Assembly: GCF_024295805.1 (NCBI RefSeq)
Contig: NZ_JANCLX010000032.1
Span: 1 to 64,000 of the forward strand
Reading direction: 5' to 3'
Length of the DNA stretch: 64,000 bases
From: Streptomyces cucumeris
GTDB taxonomy: Bacteria; Actinomycetota; Actinomycetes; Streptomycetales; Streptomycetaceae
Shown: positions 1 to 8,033 of the stretch, in pieces
How positions within the stretch are numbered: position 1 is the stretch's first letter
How the letters are laid out: the number at the start of each line of letters is the position of its first letter
The notes under the pieces: generated by a model
What the model was told of the DNA's origin: nothing
What the model saw: only the letters and a program-made list of their open reading frames with translations
Database searches by the model: none
Translations under genes and position numbers: made by a program

Positions 1-3000
1 GCTGCACCACATCCACCCGGCCCAACCCCGACCCCGAACGAAGCACCTCACCCAACGACCACTCCACATAAGGCGCCAACGCCACCTCACACTCCGCGAT
101 CCCCCTCGCGAACTCCGCGCTCTGATCAAGCAGTTCAGCCGCCATCCCCACCCACTGCGAGCCCTGCCCCGGGAAGACGAACACCATTCCGCCGGACACC
201 ACCCCGCCGCCGGATAACACCACCGGCGACGGCACACCACCGTCCAACGCGGCCAATCCGCCCAACAGCGCGTCACGGTCCCCGACCACCACCGCACGGT
301 GCTCCAGTGAGGGCCGTCCCGTGCACAGGGACAGTCCGACATCGGCAGCGGTCACTTCGGACCGGTCCCCGAGATGGGCGGTCAGGCGACGCGCCATCTC
401 CCGCAGAGCGGTCTCGCTCCGGGCGGACAGTGTCCACGGGACGGGAGCGCGGTCCTCCGGCGCGGGGCATACGGCGGCCAGTGGCTCGACCGGCTGCTCC
501 AGGATCACATGGGCATTGGTGCCGCTGACGCCGAAGGACGACACCCCCGCCCGACGTGGCCGGTCGTGTCCGGGCCAGGGCTCCGGCCCGGTGAGCAGTC
601 GTACCTGGCCCGCGCTCCAGTCCACATGCGGGGAGGGCTCATCGATGTGCAGGGTCCGCGGGAGCAGGGCGTGGCGCATGGCCAGGACCATCTTGATGAC
701 ACCGCTGACACCGGCCGCCGCCTGGGTGTGGCCGATGTTGGACTTCAGCGAGCCCAGCCACAACGGCCGGTCCTCCGCCCGCCCCTGACCATAGGCAGCC
801 AGCAGCGCCCCCGCCTCGATCGGATCACCCAGCGTCGTACCCGTACCATGCGCCTCCACCGCATCCACGTCCCGCGCCACCAACCCCGCATCGGCCAGAG
901 CCGCCCGGATCACCTTGCGCTGGGCCGAACCGCTCGGAGCGGTCAGGCCGTTGCTGGCACCGTCCTGGTTGACGGCCGAACCCCGCACCACCGCCAGCAC
1001 CGGATGATCATGCCGACGCGCATCGGACAGCCGCTCCAGCAGCAGGACTCCCGCGCCTTCGGCGAGGCCGAATCCATCGGCCGCCGCGGAGAACGCCTTG
1101 CAGCGTCCGTCGGCCGACAGGGCGTTCTGACTGCTGAACTCCACGAACATGCCCGGTGTCGGCATCACGGTCACCCCACCGGCCAGGGCGAGGGAGCACT
1201 CACCGCGGCGCAGTGCCGTGACCGCGAGATGCAGTGCCACCAGCGAGGACGAGCAGGCGGTATCCACCGTGACGGCCGCGCCCTCGAAACCGAAGGTGTA
1301 CGCGATACGGCCGGACGCCACACTCGCGGCGTTGCCTGTCAGCACATGGCCGCTGGCATCGGTGGCCTCGTGGAGCCGGGGCCCGTAGTCCATGGTCATC
1401 ACGCCCATGTACACACCGGTCCGGCTGCCGCGCAGCGAGGTCACGTCGATTCCGGCGCGTTCGAAGACCTCCCATGACGTCTCCAGCAGCAGCCGCTGCT
1501 GCGGATCCATCGCGAGGGCCTCACGCGGCGAGATACCGAAGAACGCGGCGTCGAACCGGTCGGCGTCGTAGAGGAATCCGGCCTCGCGCTGATGGGTGCG
1601 GTCGGCGCCCGCCACGTCCCAGCCGCGGTCGACGGGGAACGCCGACACGGCGTCGGCGCCCTCGCTCAGCAACTCCCAGAGGCGCTCCGGCCCGTCGACA
1701 CCGCCGGGCAGGCGGCAGCCCATCGCGACGATCGCCACCGGGTCGTCGTCACCGGGGGTGAGGGGGATCTGCGGTACCGCCGTGTCATCGGTCTCGGCGT
1801 CGGCCGTGAACCCGGGGCACAGCCGCTCGGCCAGGGCCCTGGGGGTGGGGTGTTCGAACACCGCGGTCACCGGCAGGTTGGTCGCGGTGGCGGCGATGAG
1901 CCGGTTACGGAGTTCCACGGCGGTGACCGAGTCGATGCCCAGGCCGATGAAGGTGGTGTCGGGGTCGACGGGACCGCCCCCGAGGACGGTGGCGGCCTCC
2001 TGCCGCACCAGCCGGAGGAGCCGATCACGCCGTCCGGCGGCGGTGAGCCCGTCCAGCTCCTCGCGGAGGGTCCCGGACCGGGCCCCGCGCCCGGCACCGG
2101 TGTCCTCGTCGTCCTCCTCCCGCGGCACACCGTCGTGGTCCCGGAGGTCATGGGGCAAGGTGGCGGGACGGGCGTCGAGTCCGGCGAAGACCGGGTCCAG
2201 ATCGGGTGTGACGCCGTGGACGTACACGTCGCCCAGGGAGATGAGGAACTGGGTCCGGCCTCCGCGGTCCCGGCGGAGTGTGGGGGTGACCCGGGCGTCG
2301 GTGCCTCGCTCCTCGGCGGTCGCCTGGAGCGCCGAGGTGAGCACCGGATGCGGGCTGACCTCGACAACGATGCGGTGGCCGTCACGCAGCAGCGCGGCGG
2401 TGGCCTCGTCGAACCGGACCGGTTGCCGCAGGTTGCGGGCCCAGTAGGCGGCGTCGAGGACGGGCTCGCGGAGCAGGTCTCCGGTGAGTCCCGAGTAGTA
2501 CGGGAGGGTGGCCGCGAGCGGCCGGACCGGTGCCAGTTCGGTGTGCAGACGCGGGACGATGGCATCGATGTGCGGAGAGTGGGCTGCGAGTCCGACGGCG
2601 ATCCGCCGGGCGTGGACACCGGCGGCGGTCAGACGCTCGACCGCTTCCGCCACGGCGGCCGCGGCACCGGACACGATGACGGAACGGGGCCCGTTCACCG
2701 CGGCGATGACCACGTCGCTGCCGAAGGGTTCGAGCAGCGGCTCCAGCCGGGCGCGGGACGCCATGACGGAGGCCATCTCCCCGCGTCCGCTGAGCGTGGC
2801 CTGTGCCTGGCTCCACCGCGCCACCACCAGGGCGCTGTCATCCAGGGTGAGGGCGCCGGAGACCGCCGCGGCGGAGATCTCCCCACAGCTGTGACCGAGG
2901 ACCGCCGTCGGCTGCACACCGTGGGCGCGCCACACCGCGGCCAGGCCGACGCCCACCGCAAACAGTGCCGGCTGTACGACGTCCGGCCGCTCCAGGGCGG

Positions 3001-3457
3001 GTGCGCCGCCGGAGCCGCGCAGGACGTCCAGGAGTGACCAGTCGACGTGGGGTTCGAGGGCCTGGGCACAGGCGTCCACCTGCGCCCGGAACACCACTGA
3101 TTCATCGAGGAGCCGGCTCGCCATACCGGGCCACTGCGCGCCCTGCCCCGGGAAGACGAAGGCGACACCGCCCGCGTCGGCGGGCGTTCCCTCGGCCAGG
3201 CCCGGCATCGCGCGGCCGTCGGCGAGCGCGTCGAGCCGTTCCTTGAATCCCTCCAGGTCGTCCGCGGTGAGCGCGGCGCGCGGCCCCGGGGCGAGGGGCA
3301 TCCGGGCGAGGGCGAGTCCGATGTCGGCGGGGCTGGTGGGCGCCGCCGGCTCGATGTGGTCGCGCAGCCGCCGCGCCTGCGCCCTCAGCGCTCCCCGGCC
3401 ATCCGCGGACAGGGTCCACAGGACGGGTTGCCCGGCAGGGGATGTGAACGCCATCAC
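1..3457 (-). CDS. Type I modular polyketide synthase, loading module and start of module 1 (partial, runs off the left edge)
   Basis: Builds a polyketide chain from an acyl-CoA starter. Reading inward from the N-terminus: acyltransferase (FPGQGAQW near residue 100, active site GHSCGE with Ser about 189, AAHSPH at the YASH/HAFH position), acyl carrier protein (LGIDSVTAVEL near residue 505), ketosynthase (DTACSSS near 730, HGTGT near 870, KSNIGH) and the first part of a second acyltransferase. An AT-ACP pair with no ketosynthase in front is the classic loading module, so this is the first PKS protein of the assembly line. The ketosynthase catalytic triad is complete. The starter AT has neither the malonyl HAFH nor the methylmalonyl YASH signature, so its substrate is open. 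Start is GTG 3457 with AAGGAG seven bases upstream; ATG 3454 is also in frame. The extender AT is cut before its active site. Confidence 0.95.
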   Translation of the reverse strand, partial: MMAFTSPAGQPVLWTLSADGRGALRAQARRLRDHIEPAAPTSPADIGLALARMPLAPGPRAALTADDLEGFKERLDALADGRAMPGLAEGTPADAGGVAFVFPGQGAQWPGMASRLLDESVVFRAQVDACAQALEPHVDWSLLDVLRGSGGAPALERPDVVQPALFAVGVGLAAVWRAHGVQPTAVLGHSCGEISAAAVSGALTLDDSALVVARWSQAQATLSGRGEMASVMASRARLEPLLEPFGSDVVIAAVNGPRSVIVSGAAAAVAEAVERLTAAGVHARRIAVGLAAHSPHIDAIVPRLHTELAPVRPLAATLPYYSGLTGDLLREPVLDAAYWARNLRQPVRFDEATAALLRDGHRIVVEVSPHPVLTSALQATAEERGTDARVTPTLRRDRGGRTQFLISLGDVYVHGVTPDLDPVFAGLDARPATLPHDLRDHDGVPREEDDEDTGAGRGARSGTLREELDGLTAAGRRDRLLRLVRQEAATVLGGGPVDPDTTFIGLGIDSVTAVELRNRLIAATATNLPVTAVFEHPTPRALAERLCPGFTADAETDDTAVPQIPLTPGDDDPVAIVAMGCRLPGGVDGPERLWELLSEGADAVSAFPVDRGWDVAGADRTHQREAGFLYDADRFDAAFFGISPREALAMDPQQRLLLETSWEVFERAGIDVTSLRGSRTGVYMGVMTMDYGPRLHEATDASGHVLTGNAASVASGRIAYTFGFEGAAVTVDTACSSSLVALHLAVTALRRGECSLALAGGVTVMPTPGMFVEFSSQNALSADGRCKAFSAAADGFGLAEGAGVLLLERLSDARRHDHPVLAVVRGSAVNQDGASNGLTAPSGSAQRKVIRAALADAGLVARDVDAVEAHGTGTTLGDPIEAGALLAAYGQGRAEDRPLWLGSLKSNIGHTQAAAGVSGVIKMVLAMRHALLPRTLHIDEPSPHVDWSAGQVRLLTGPEPWPGHDRPRRAGVSSFGVSGTNAHVILEQPVEPLAAVCPAPEDRAPVPWTLSARSETALREMARRLTAHLGDRSEVTAADVGLSLCTGRPSLEHRAVVVGDRDALLGGLAALDGGVPSPVVLSGGGVVSGGMVFVFPGQGSQWVGMAAELLDQSAEFARGIAECEVALAPYVEWSLGEVLRSGSGLGRVDVVQ

Positions 3458-3591
3458 GCCATGACTCCTTCGCGTGTTGTGGGGGATTCTTGAGGGAACG
3501 GAGAGTCGAGCACTGACCCCTCGACGGCGGCCTGGGGCACGGCAGAGCGTGTCGTGCCATGAGGAGGGGGCCCGGTGCGTCGGACGACGAG

Positions 3592-4695
3592 TCAGTACAG
3601 ACCCTCGGGTGCCGAGTTCGTCATCTGGAGCGGGCGGACATCGGCGACGCCGTCACACGGCCAGTCGTCGTCGGTGTAGCGGGCCGCCTGGTCGCGTTCC
3701 AGGATGTTCGGCAGGAAGAGGTTCTCGTGGAGCACCGTGAGACGGACCTGCCCCGTTTCGCCGGGGGCGACGACGGAGGACCAGTCGCCCTTGCTGACGA
3801 CCGCCATGGTCACCTGGGGGTAGTTCGGCAGGTACGGGATCGACCGGCTCTCCGGACCCACCCCGGCACAGGCGGCGTTGCCGAAGGTGTTGCCATAGCT
3901 GATACCGCAGATACCGCCGTCCAGCGCGGCCAGGAAGTCACGGTACATGGCGGTGTTGATCTGGGTTCCGCTCACACGCACACCGCCCAGGCCCGCCACG
4001 GCCTCGGGACACCGCCGCCTCATGGCCTCGAACAGCGCCGGGGTGGTGTTGAGGTAGTCGACGCCGCCCCGGTCCAGGACATCGGTGATCTGCTCCAGGA
4101 GGTGCGTGGTGTAGCGCTCGACGTCCGCGAGGCGCCCTTCGCGGATCAGCCGCTTGACCCACCGCGAGTCCATGTCGATGGCGTACACCTGTCCCGCGTG
4201 GAGGTCGGCGACCTCCCACACCCCGTGGCCGATGAGATGCGGTCCGGTGGGAGTGGCCTGCAACCAGGTCCGGCCGGGGGCGAAACCCTCCCGGACGAAG
4301 GACCAGCGGCGCCAGACCCCACGGTGCCGCAGCATGTCGGGGGTGTAGAAGACCCGGCACGGACGGCCGGTGGTGCCACCGGTGTCCCAGACCCGCCCGG
4401 CGAGGGGCCGGGGCACCGCCCGCGGGACGAGGTCCTCCGGGTTCCGGGTGCGCAGGTCTGCCATGGGGAACGGGCCGAAGGCGGTGAGCTCTTCATAACG
4501 GGTGATGTCGAGGGGATCGAAGCCGAGCCCGGCTGCTCGTCCCAGCCAGTAGGGACTTCCGGAATCCGGGTCGAACGTCCTCCGGACGACCTGGCGGGTC
4601 CACTGGTCGATATCGACATCCAGCCATTTCGAGACCAAGGCGTCGAGGTCCGGCACCACTATGTCGGGGTCGGTTTCCCGCAGGACTTCTGTCAT
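3592..4695 (-). CDS. LuxE/PaaK-like adenylate-forming protein (acyl-protein synthetase-like)
   Basis: Probable carboxylic acid-activating enzyme of the adenylate-forming superfamily. The phosphate-binding loop TGGTTGRP is at residues 105-112, and ISYGNTFGNA further on resembles the Y-G-x-T/S-E region. At 367 residues it is shorter than phenylacetate-CoA ligases (about 430) and close to LuxE acyl-protein synthetases (about 370), so no full C-terminal lid domain is evident. It starts two bases after the stop of the FabD-like gene (4698) and lies 134 bases ahead of the PKS, on the same strand, which suggests translational coupling and a role in preparing or editing the starter acid. The substrate cannot be read from sequence. 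Family membership is fairly secure; the starter role is inference. Confidence 0.7.
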   Translation of the reverse strand: MTEVLRETDPDIVVPDLDALVSKWLDVDIDQWTRQVVRRTFDPDSGSPYWLGRAAGLGFDPLDITRYEELTAFGPFPMADLRTRNPEDLVPRAVPRPLAGRVWDTGGTTGRPCRVFYTPDMLRHRGVWRRWSFVREGFAPGRTWLQATPTGPHLIGHGVWEVADLHAGQVYAIDMDSRWVKRLIREGRLADVERYTTHLLEQITDVLDRGGVDYLNTTPALFEAMRRRCPEAVAGLGGVRVSGTQINTAMYRDFLAALDGGICGISYGNTFGNAACAGVGPESRSIPYLPNYPQVTMAVVSKGDWSSVVAPGETGQVRLTVLHENLFLPNILERDQAARYTDDDWPCDGVADVRPLQMTNSAPEGLY

Positions 4696-4697
4696 GT

Positions 4698-5657
4698 TCA
4701 CCGACCCTGCGTGCCGGAGAAATCGAGACCCAGTTCGTACACGGTACTGACGGCGAGTTCGATGTGTTCGGGACGCGCCACATGGACCACCGGAAAGGGA
4801 AAGTCGAGCAGCCCTTCGGGGATGGACGGCCCCATCACCAGACCCAACCGCACTCCACAGTCCCGCATTCCCTCGTAGAGGTGGACCAGGCTGATCGGCT
4901 CGGTCGCATTCCGCAGGAACATGGACCGCACATCGTCCTCGGTCTTCATCGCCCCGCGTTCCAGGCAAGAGAGCAGCGGAACGCTCGGTGCGGTGAAGGG
5001 CATGGACGCGATGTACGGCGCCATGAAGTCGCGGTACGGCGCGCGCAGCGGGGAGTGGACGGCGATGGTCCGGCCCGGCAGCGGCACGATCGACCCGGGT
5101 GGGACCGCGGCGGCGAGCTCCTCCAGGGCCGCCTGGTGGCCGGCCAGCATATGGATCCGCTGGGAACCGTCGACGGTCGGCCCGAAGTCCCCGGCCGGAT
5201 GGACACCGGCCACGCCCTCCCACGGCCGCGCGGCGTCGGCACCCCCCGCCGGGACGAAGGCCAGGGCCATACCCTGCGCGACATCGTCGGGCCCGGGGTC
5301 GGGCACGCTTCCGGCCCGGGTCAGCATGGCGAACAGTTCCTGCCGGTCGAGCGCCCCGGCCAGTGCGCTGGCGGTCATCGCCCCCAGGCTCAACCCGCCG
5401 ATGACCGCCGGTCTCAGACCCGCGTCGGCGAGGAGGTCGTGCACGGCCATCGCAAGCGCCGCCTCCCGGATGCTCCCCACGCTCTGCCGCCGCTCCTGGC
5501 CCTCGGGCAGCTCGTCACGGAGGATCTGCTCGGGCGTGAGACCGGTCCATCCGGATATCTGCTCGTACAGCCGACGCATCAGGGGAGATGTCTCGTAGAG
5601 CTCGATTCCATGTGGCTCATTGCCCACACCGCCGCCGAACAAGTACCCCAGGGACAT
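4698..5657 (-). CDS. Stand-alone FabD-like acyltransferase of the polyketide operon
   Basis: A 319-residue malonyl transferase-fold protein. The nucleophile lies in GLSLGA (Ser90) in place of the usual GHSLGE, so the His before and Glu after the Ser-containing elbow are replaced. Arg114 (LTRAGS) and His201 (AVHSPLR) fall where FabD has its carboxylate-binding Arg and catalytic His, so a catalytic Ser-His pair and a dicarboxyl-binding Arg look intact. First gene of the PKS operon, directly coupled to the LuxE-like gene. Separate ATs in macrolactam clusters (VinK type) move an acyl group between carrier proteins; others supply extender units or hydrolyse mis-primed ACP. Which of these applies here is unknown. 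SD GGAG eight bases before ATG 5657. Confidence 0.75.
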   Translation of the reverse strand: MSLGYLFGGGVGNEPHGIELYETSPLMRRLYEQISGWTGLTPEQILRDELPEGQERRQSVGSIREAALAMAVHDLLADAGLRPAVIGGLSLGAMTASALAGALDRQELFAMLTRAGSVPDPGPDDVAQGMALAFVPAGGADAARPWEGVAGVHPAGDFGPTVDGSQRIHMLAGHQAALEELAAAVPPGSIVPLPGRTIAVHSPLRAPYRDFMAPYIASMPFTAPSVPLLSCLERGAMKTEDDVRSMFLRNATEPISLVHLYEGMRDCGVRLGLVMGPSIPEGLLDFPFPVVHVARPEHIELAVSTVYELGLDFSGTQGR

Positions 5658-6335
5658 GACTCACTCCAATCGAAAACAGAGAGCAGCGACTGAACGTCAC
5701 TTCGAATTCATACGGCCTTCCGGGCAACTATTCCCGGTATTCACCGGACACATCCTCGAGAGGGACCGGACGGACCGCCTGGTCCAGCCAATGAATGGAT
5801 GATTCGAACTCATGAGCAATTCCAGGCCCACTGACGGAAAGTCAGACCGGGCGATCGGGAAGGGAATCAGTGACGATCAGCGGCGAGCCTAACATCACGA
5901 ACCGCTTAACCGATCAACACCCTCGGGATTCAGTCAGTGTTCCACCAGCCCCCGAGGTGCCCTTGATATAGCGGCCGAACGCACTCCGGAAGGGCGGAGG
6001 GAGGATCTCCCTACTCACCGGAAACCATCAATTCGAGCCTCCAGGGAATTCGAACTCGGCAGCGAGTCCAAGGCGCTGAACACCGTCGATCTCATGGAGT
6101 CGGACATATGTGGGATGAGATCCGGAAACGTCGTCGGCCGGCCACGAAGGACCACCGCACCATGACCGGTTCCACCACGGGCCCGGCCCGTGGCACCGCG
6201 CCGCTCACCCACTTGCGCTGCACCGGAGCCCCGGCAGCCCACCGGTCACCGCGCCACCGCACCCGGCCGCGCGCCCGAACGCCCCCTCCCACCCGGACGC
6301 GGCCGAGAACTGCCCCCGCGCCCTGGTCAGTGGTG
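5658..6335. other. Gene-free gap at the polyketide cluster edge
   Basis: No convincing coding sequence on either strand; it is visibly less GC-rich than its surroundings. It must hold the promoter of the leftward PKS operon and the 3' end of the DUF817 transcript. The segment ATTCGAACTC occurs twice (about 5803 and 6049) and related GAATTCGA words recur near 5702 and 6031. A perfect 6-bp-arm palindrome sits at 5998-6012. No clear -35/-10 pair could be fixed. Confidence 0.6.
5998..6012. promoter_or_regulatory. Palindrome AGGGAG-GAT-CTCCCT, possible operator
   Basis: Six-base perfect arms with a three-base centre in the gap upstream of the PKS operon, about 340 bases from its first start codon. 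It shares GGGA/TCCC halves with PAS-LuxR (PimM) boxes, but the spacing differs, so that assignment is not made. Confidence 0.3.
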
Positions 6336-7148
6336 TCACACAGTGAGACGGTCCGCCGCGCCCGTTCGGCGCTCGCTCGCCGCCCGGTGTCCGCCGGACT
6401 TCACACGTTCGACCAGCACGAAGGTGACACTGATCAGCAGCGCCCAGGCACCGAACTTGCTGGGCGCCACGGGCTGCCAGCCACCGAGCTGATGGGGGTA
6501 GCTCCACGCGCCCACGTAGGTGGCCGCGTTCTCCGCCACCCACAGGAAGAAGCCGATGAGGACGAAGGAGAGCGCCAGCGGCATCCGGTAGCGACGGTCC
6601 CCGACGGTGAAACCGACCGAGGCCCGGGCGGTGACGGCCAGCATCGCGGCGGCCAGGATCCAGCGGGCGTCCGGGAGCCAGTGGTGGGTGAAGAAATTGA
6701 GGTAGACGGCCGCCGCCACCACGGAGGTCGCGGTGGCGAGGTAACCGGTGAAGCGCAACTGGAACAGGTCCCAGGCGCGGCACACATAGCTGGCGACGGC
6801 CGCGTACATGAACCCGCCGTACAGTGGCACGCCCGCCACCTTGGTCACGGCGTCCTCGGGGTAGCTCCAGGACCCCATATGCACTTTCACCAGCTCGAAC
6901 AGCAGGCCGACACCATGGCATGCGACGATCACCATCGTGTCCCGCCGACTCTCCCACCCCAGTCGGCGCGCGACGAAGGTGAGCAGCACACCGTAGACGA
7001 GCACCAGGTCATACCGTGCGATCGGCAGATCCGGCAGCACCCGGGAGACGGCGATACCGCCGAGGAGCGCCACCGCGAATACGCAGCAGCGCATCTGGAG
7101 CATCGTGAACCTGACCAGCTGGCGTATCCCGCCGACGACCGTGCGCAT
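6336..7148 (-). CDS. DUF817 family integral membrane protein
   Basis: About 270 residues with some seven to eight hydrophobic segments. Family hallmarks are visible: ELVKVHMGSWSYPE, GVPLYGGFMYAAVASY and YLNFFTHHWLPDARW, with paired histidines typical of DUF817. Function of the family is not established. The frame stays open to 7253 but the first 35 residues are Arg-rich and un-membrane-like, so ATG 7148 is preferred; a later Met at about 7103 is also possible because no strong SD is seen. It lies downstream of the acetyltransferase gene, from which it is separated by a strong hairpin (7223-7254), so it is probably transcribed on its own. Confidence 0.85.
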   Translation of the reverse strand: MRTVVGGIRQLVRFTMLQMRCCVFAVALLGGIAVSRVLPDLPIARYDLVLVYGVLLTFVARRLGWESRRDTMVIVACHGVGLLFELVKVHMGSWSYPEDAVTKVAGVPLYGGFMYAAVASYVCRAWDLFQLRFTGYLATATSVVAAAVYLNFFTHHWLPDARWILAAAMLAVTARASVGFTVGDRRYRMPLALSFVLIGFFLWVAENAATYVGAWSYPHQLGGWQPVAPSKFGAWALLISVTFVLVERVKSGGHRAASERRTGAADRLTV

Positions 7149-7222
7149 ATTCAGAAGGACATCACAAGCCCCCCGGCGGTTCGCACCGGGCACCCATCGC
7201 CGGAGAAGCAGGGCGACGACCC

Positions 7223-7254
7223 GGTGGGGCCGGCGCGGGACCGCCGACCCCACC
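7223..7254 (-). terminator. Hairpin terminator behind the acetyltransferase gene
   Basis: GGTGGGG pairs with CCCCACC, then one mismatch, then CGGCG pairs with CGCCG around a six-base loop. It begins eight bases past the acetyltransferase stop codon. No T-run follows, as is usual in high-GC actinomycetes. Confidence 0.65.
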
Positions 7255-7261
7255 AGTGCTG

Positions 7262-7789
7262 TTATCCGTGCTGGTCAGCGCCGGTGAACCGGAACTTCGC
7301 CGTATGCTCCTCGGAGGTCCAGCGCCGGAAACCCGCCTTCTCCAGCACCCGCACGGAGGCCGGGTTCGACAGCTCCACGTTGGCGAACACGGTCCGGACA
7401 CCCGGAGCGGTGAGGGCGAACTCCGTCAGCGCCCGGGTGGCCTCGGAGGCGTAGCCCCGGCCACGTCGGGACTCGACGATGCCGTAGCCGATTTCCAGGG
7501 TGCCGTCGGCGGGAGGCCAGAAGAGGCCGAGCGAGCCCACCACCTGACCGCTGTCACGCTCGAGGACCAGGCGGTGGCCGTGTACTCCGAGCCAGTCGGG
7601 GTGGTCACCGAAGAGGCTCGCGATGACGCGGTCACCGTCGGCGGGGAAGTCCTCCGCCCAGTGGGACGACCTGGTGCCGGCGACCACCGCGGTGGCCTCG
7701 TTAGTGGTCCAGGGCCGCAGGACGAGACGGTCGGTGGTCAGGTCGAGCTGCGTGGGATCGAGCGGTGTGGATGAGAATGAGGACGTCAC
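7262..7789 (-). CDS. GNAT acetyltransferase, RimJ/RimL type
   Basis: A 175-residue acetyl-CoA-dependent N-acetyltransferase. The N-terminal TDRLVLRPW and central IGYGIVESRRGRGYASEAT (the acetyl-CoA pyrophosphate loop, R/Q-x-x-G-x-A) identify the RimJ/RimL group, which acetylates protein N-termini, amino acids or small amines; the substrate here is unknown. GTG 7789 start with AGGAG seven bases upstream. A 16-codon ORF with its own strong SD and an overlapping hairpin precede it (7824-7881), so expression may be attenuated. Confidence 0.9.
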   Translation of the reverse strand: MTSSFSSTPLDPTQLDLTTDRLVLRPWTTNEATAVVAGTRSSHWAEDFPADGDRVIASLFGDHPDWLGVHGHRLVLERDSGQVVGSLGLFWPPADGTLEIGYGIVESRRGRGYASEATRALTEFALTAPGVRTVFANVELSNPASVRVLEKAGFRRWTSEEHTAKFRFTGADQHG

Positions 7790-7823
7790 GTGTCACTCCT
7801 GATGAGTTGGAATGACCGGACCG

Positions 7824-7840
7824 CGCGGGGTCAGCCCGCG
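7824..7840 (-). promoter_or_regulatory. Hairpin with the leader-ORF stop codon in its loop
   Basis: CGCGGG and CCCGCG pair around a five-base loop that contains the TGA of the leader ORF. A ribosome terminating or stalling on the leader would open this hairpin. It lies 35 bases ahead of the acetyltransferase start and does not cover that gene's SD, so attenuation of transcription is more likely than SD masking. Confidence 0.4.
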
Positions 7841-7881
7841 GGCCGGACAAGGGCATGCCGATGAAGGCTCACCGCGGCCAT
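7831..7881 (-). CDS. Short leader peptide upstream of the acetyltransferase
   Basis: A 16-codon ORF reading MAAVSLHRHALVRPAG, preceded by AAGGAGG nine bases before its ATG (an earlier ATG at 7887 would be only three bases from the SD). It ends 41 bases before the acetyltransferase start, on the same strand. A near-consensus SD on so short a frame, with a hairpin over its stop, is what an attenuator leader looks like. It has no Cys and does not match the cysteine-type leaders known to me. No direct evidence of translation. Confidence 0.4.
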   Translation of the reverse strand: MAAVSLHRHALVRPAG

Positions 7882-8033
7882 ATTCATCGACCTCCTTGTC
7901 CCGCTGATCGCGCGCCTCTCGCGCTGGCGCGACAGTAGCAACGCCGCCACTGCCCGGCAAACCCATTATGACCAGGCGTCGTTGGCCCGCCGTCGAGGTG
8001 TCCGCGGAGGACGGAGCCGCCCGGTCCGCCCTC

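Noticed and set aside
1592..3037. Long plus-strand open frame over the PKS
   Set aside because: It is antisense to the PKS, whose AT, ACP and KS motifs are continuous on the minus strand.
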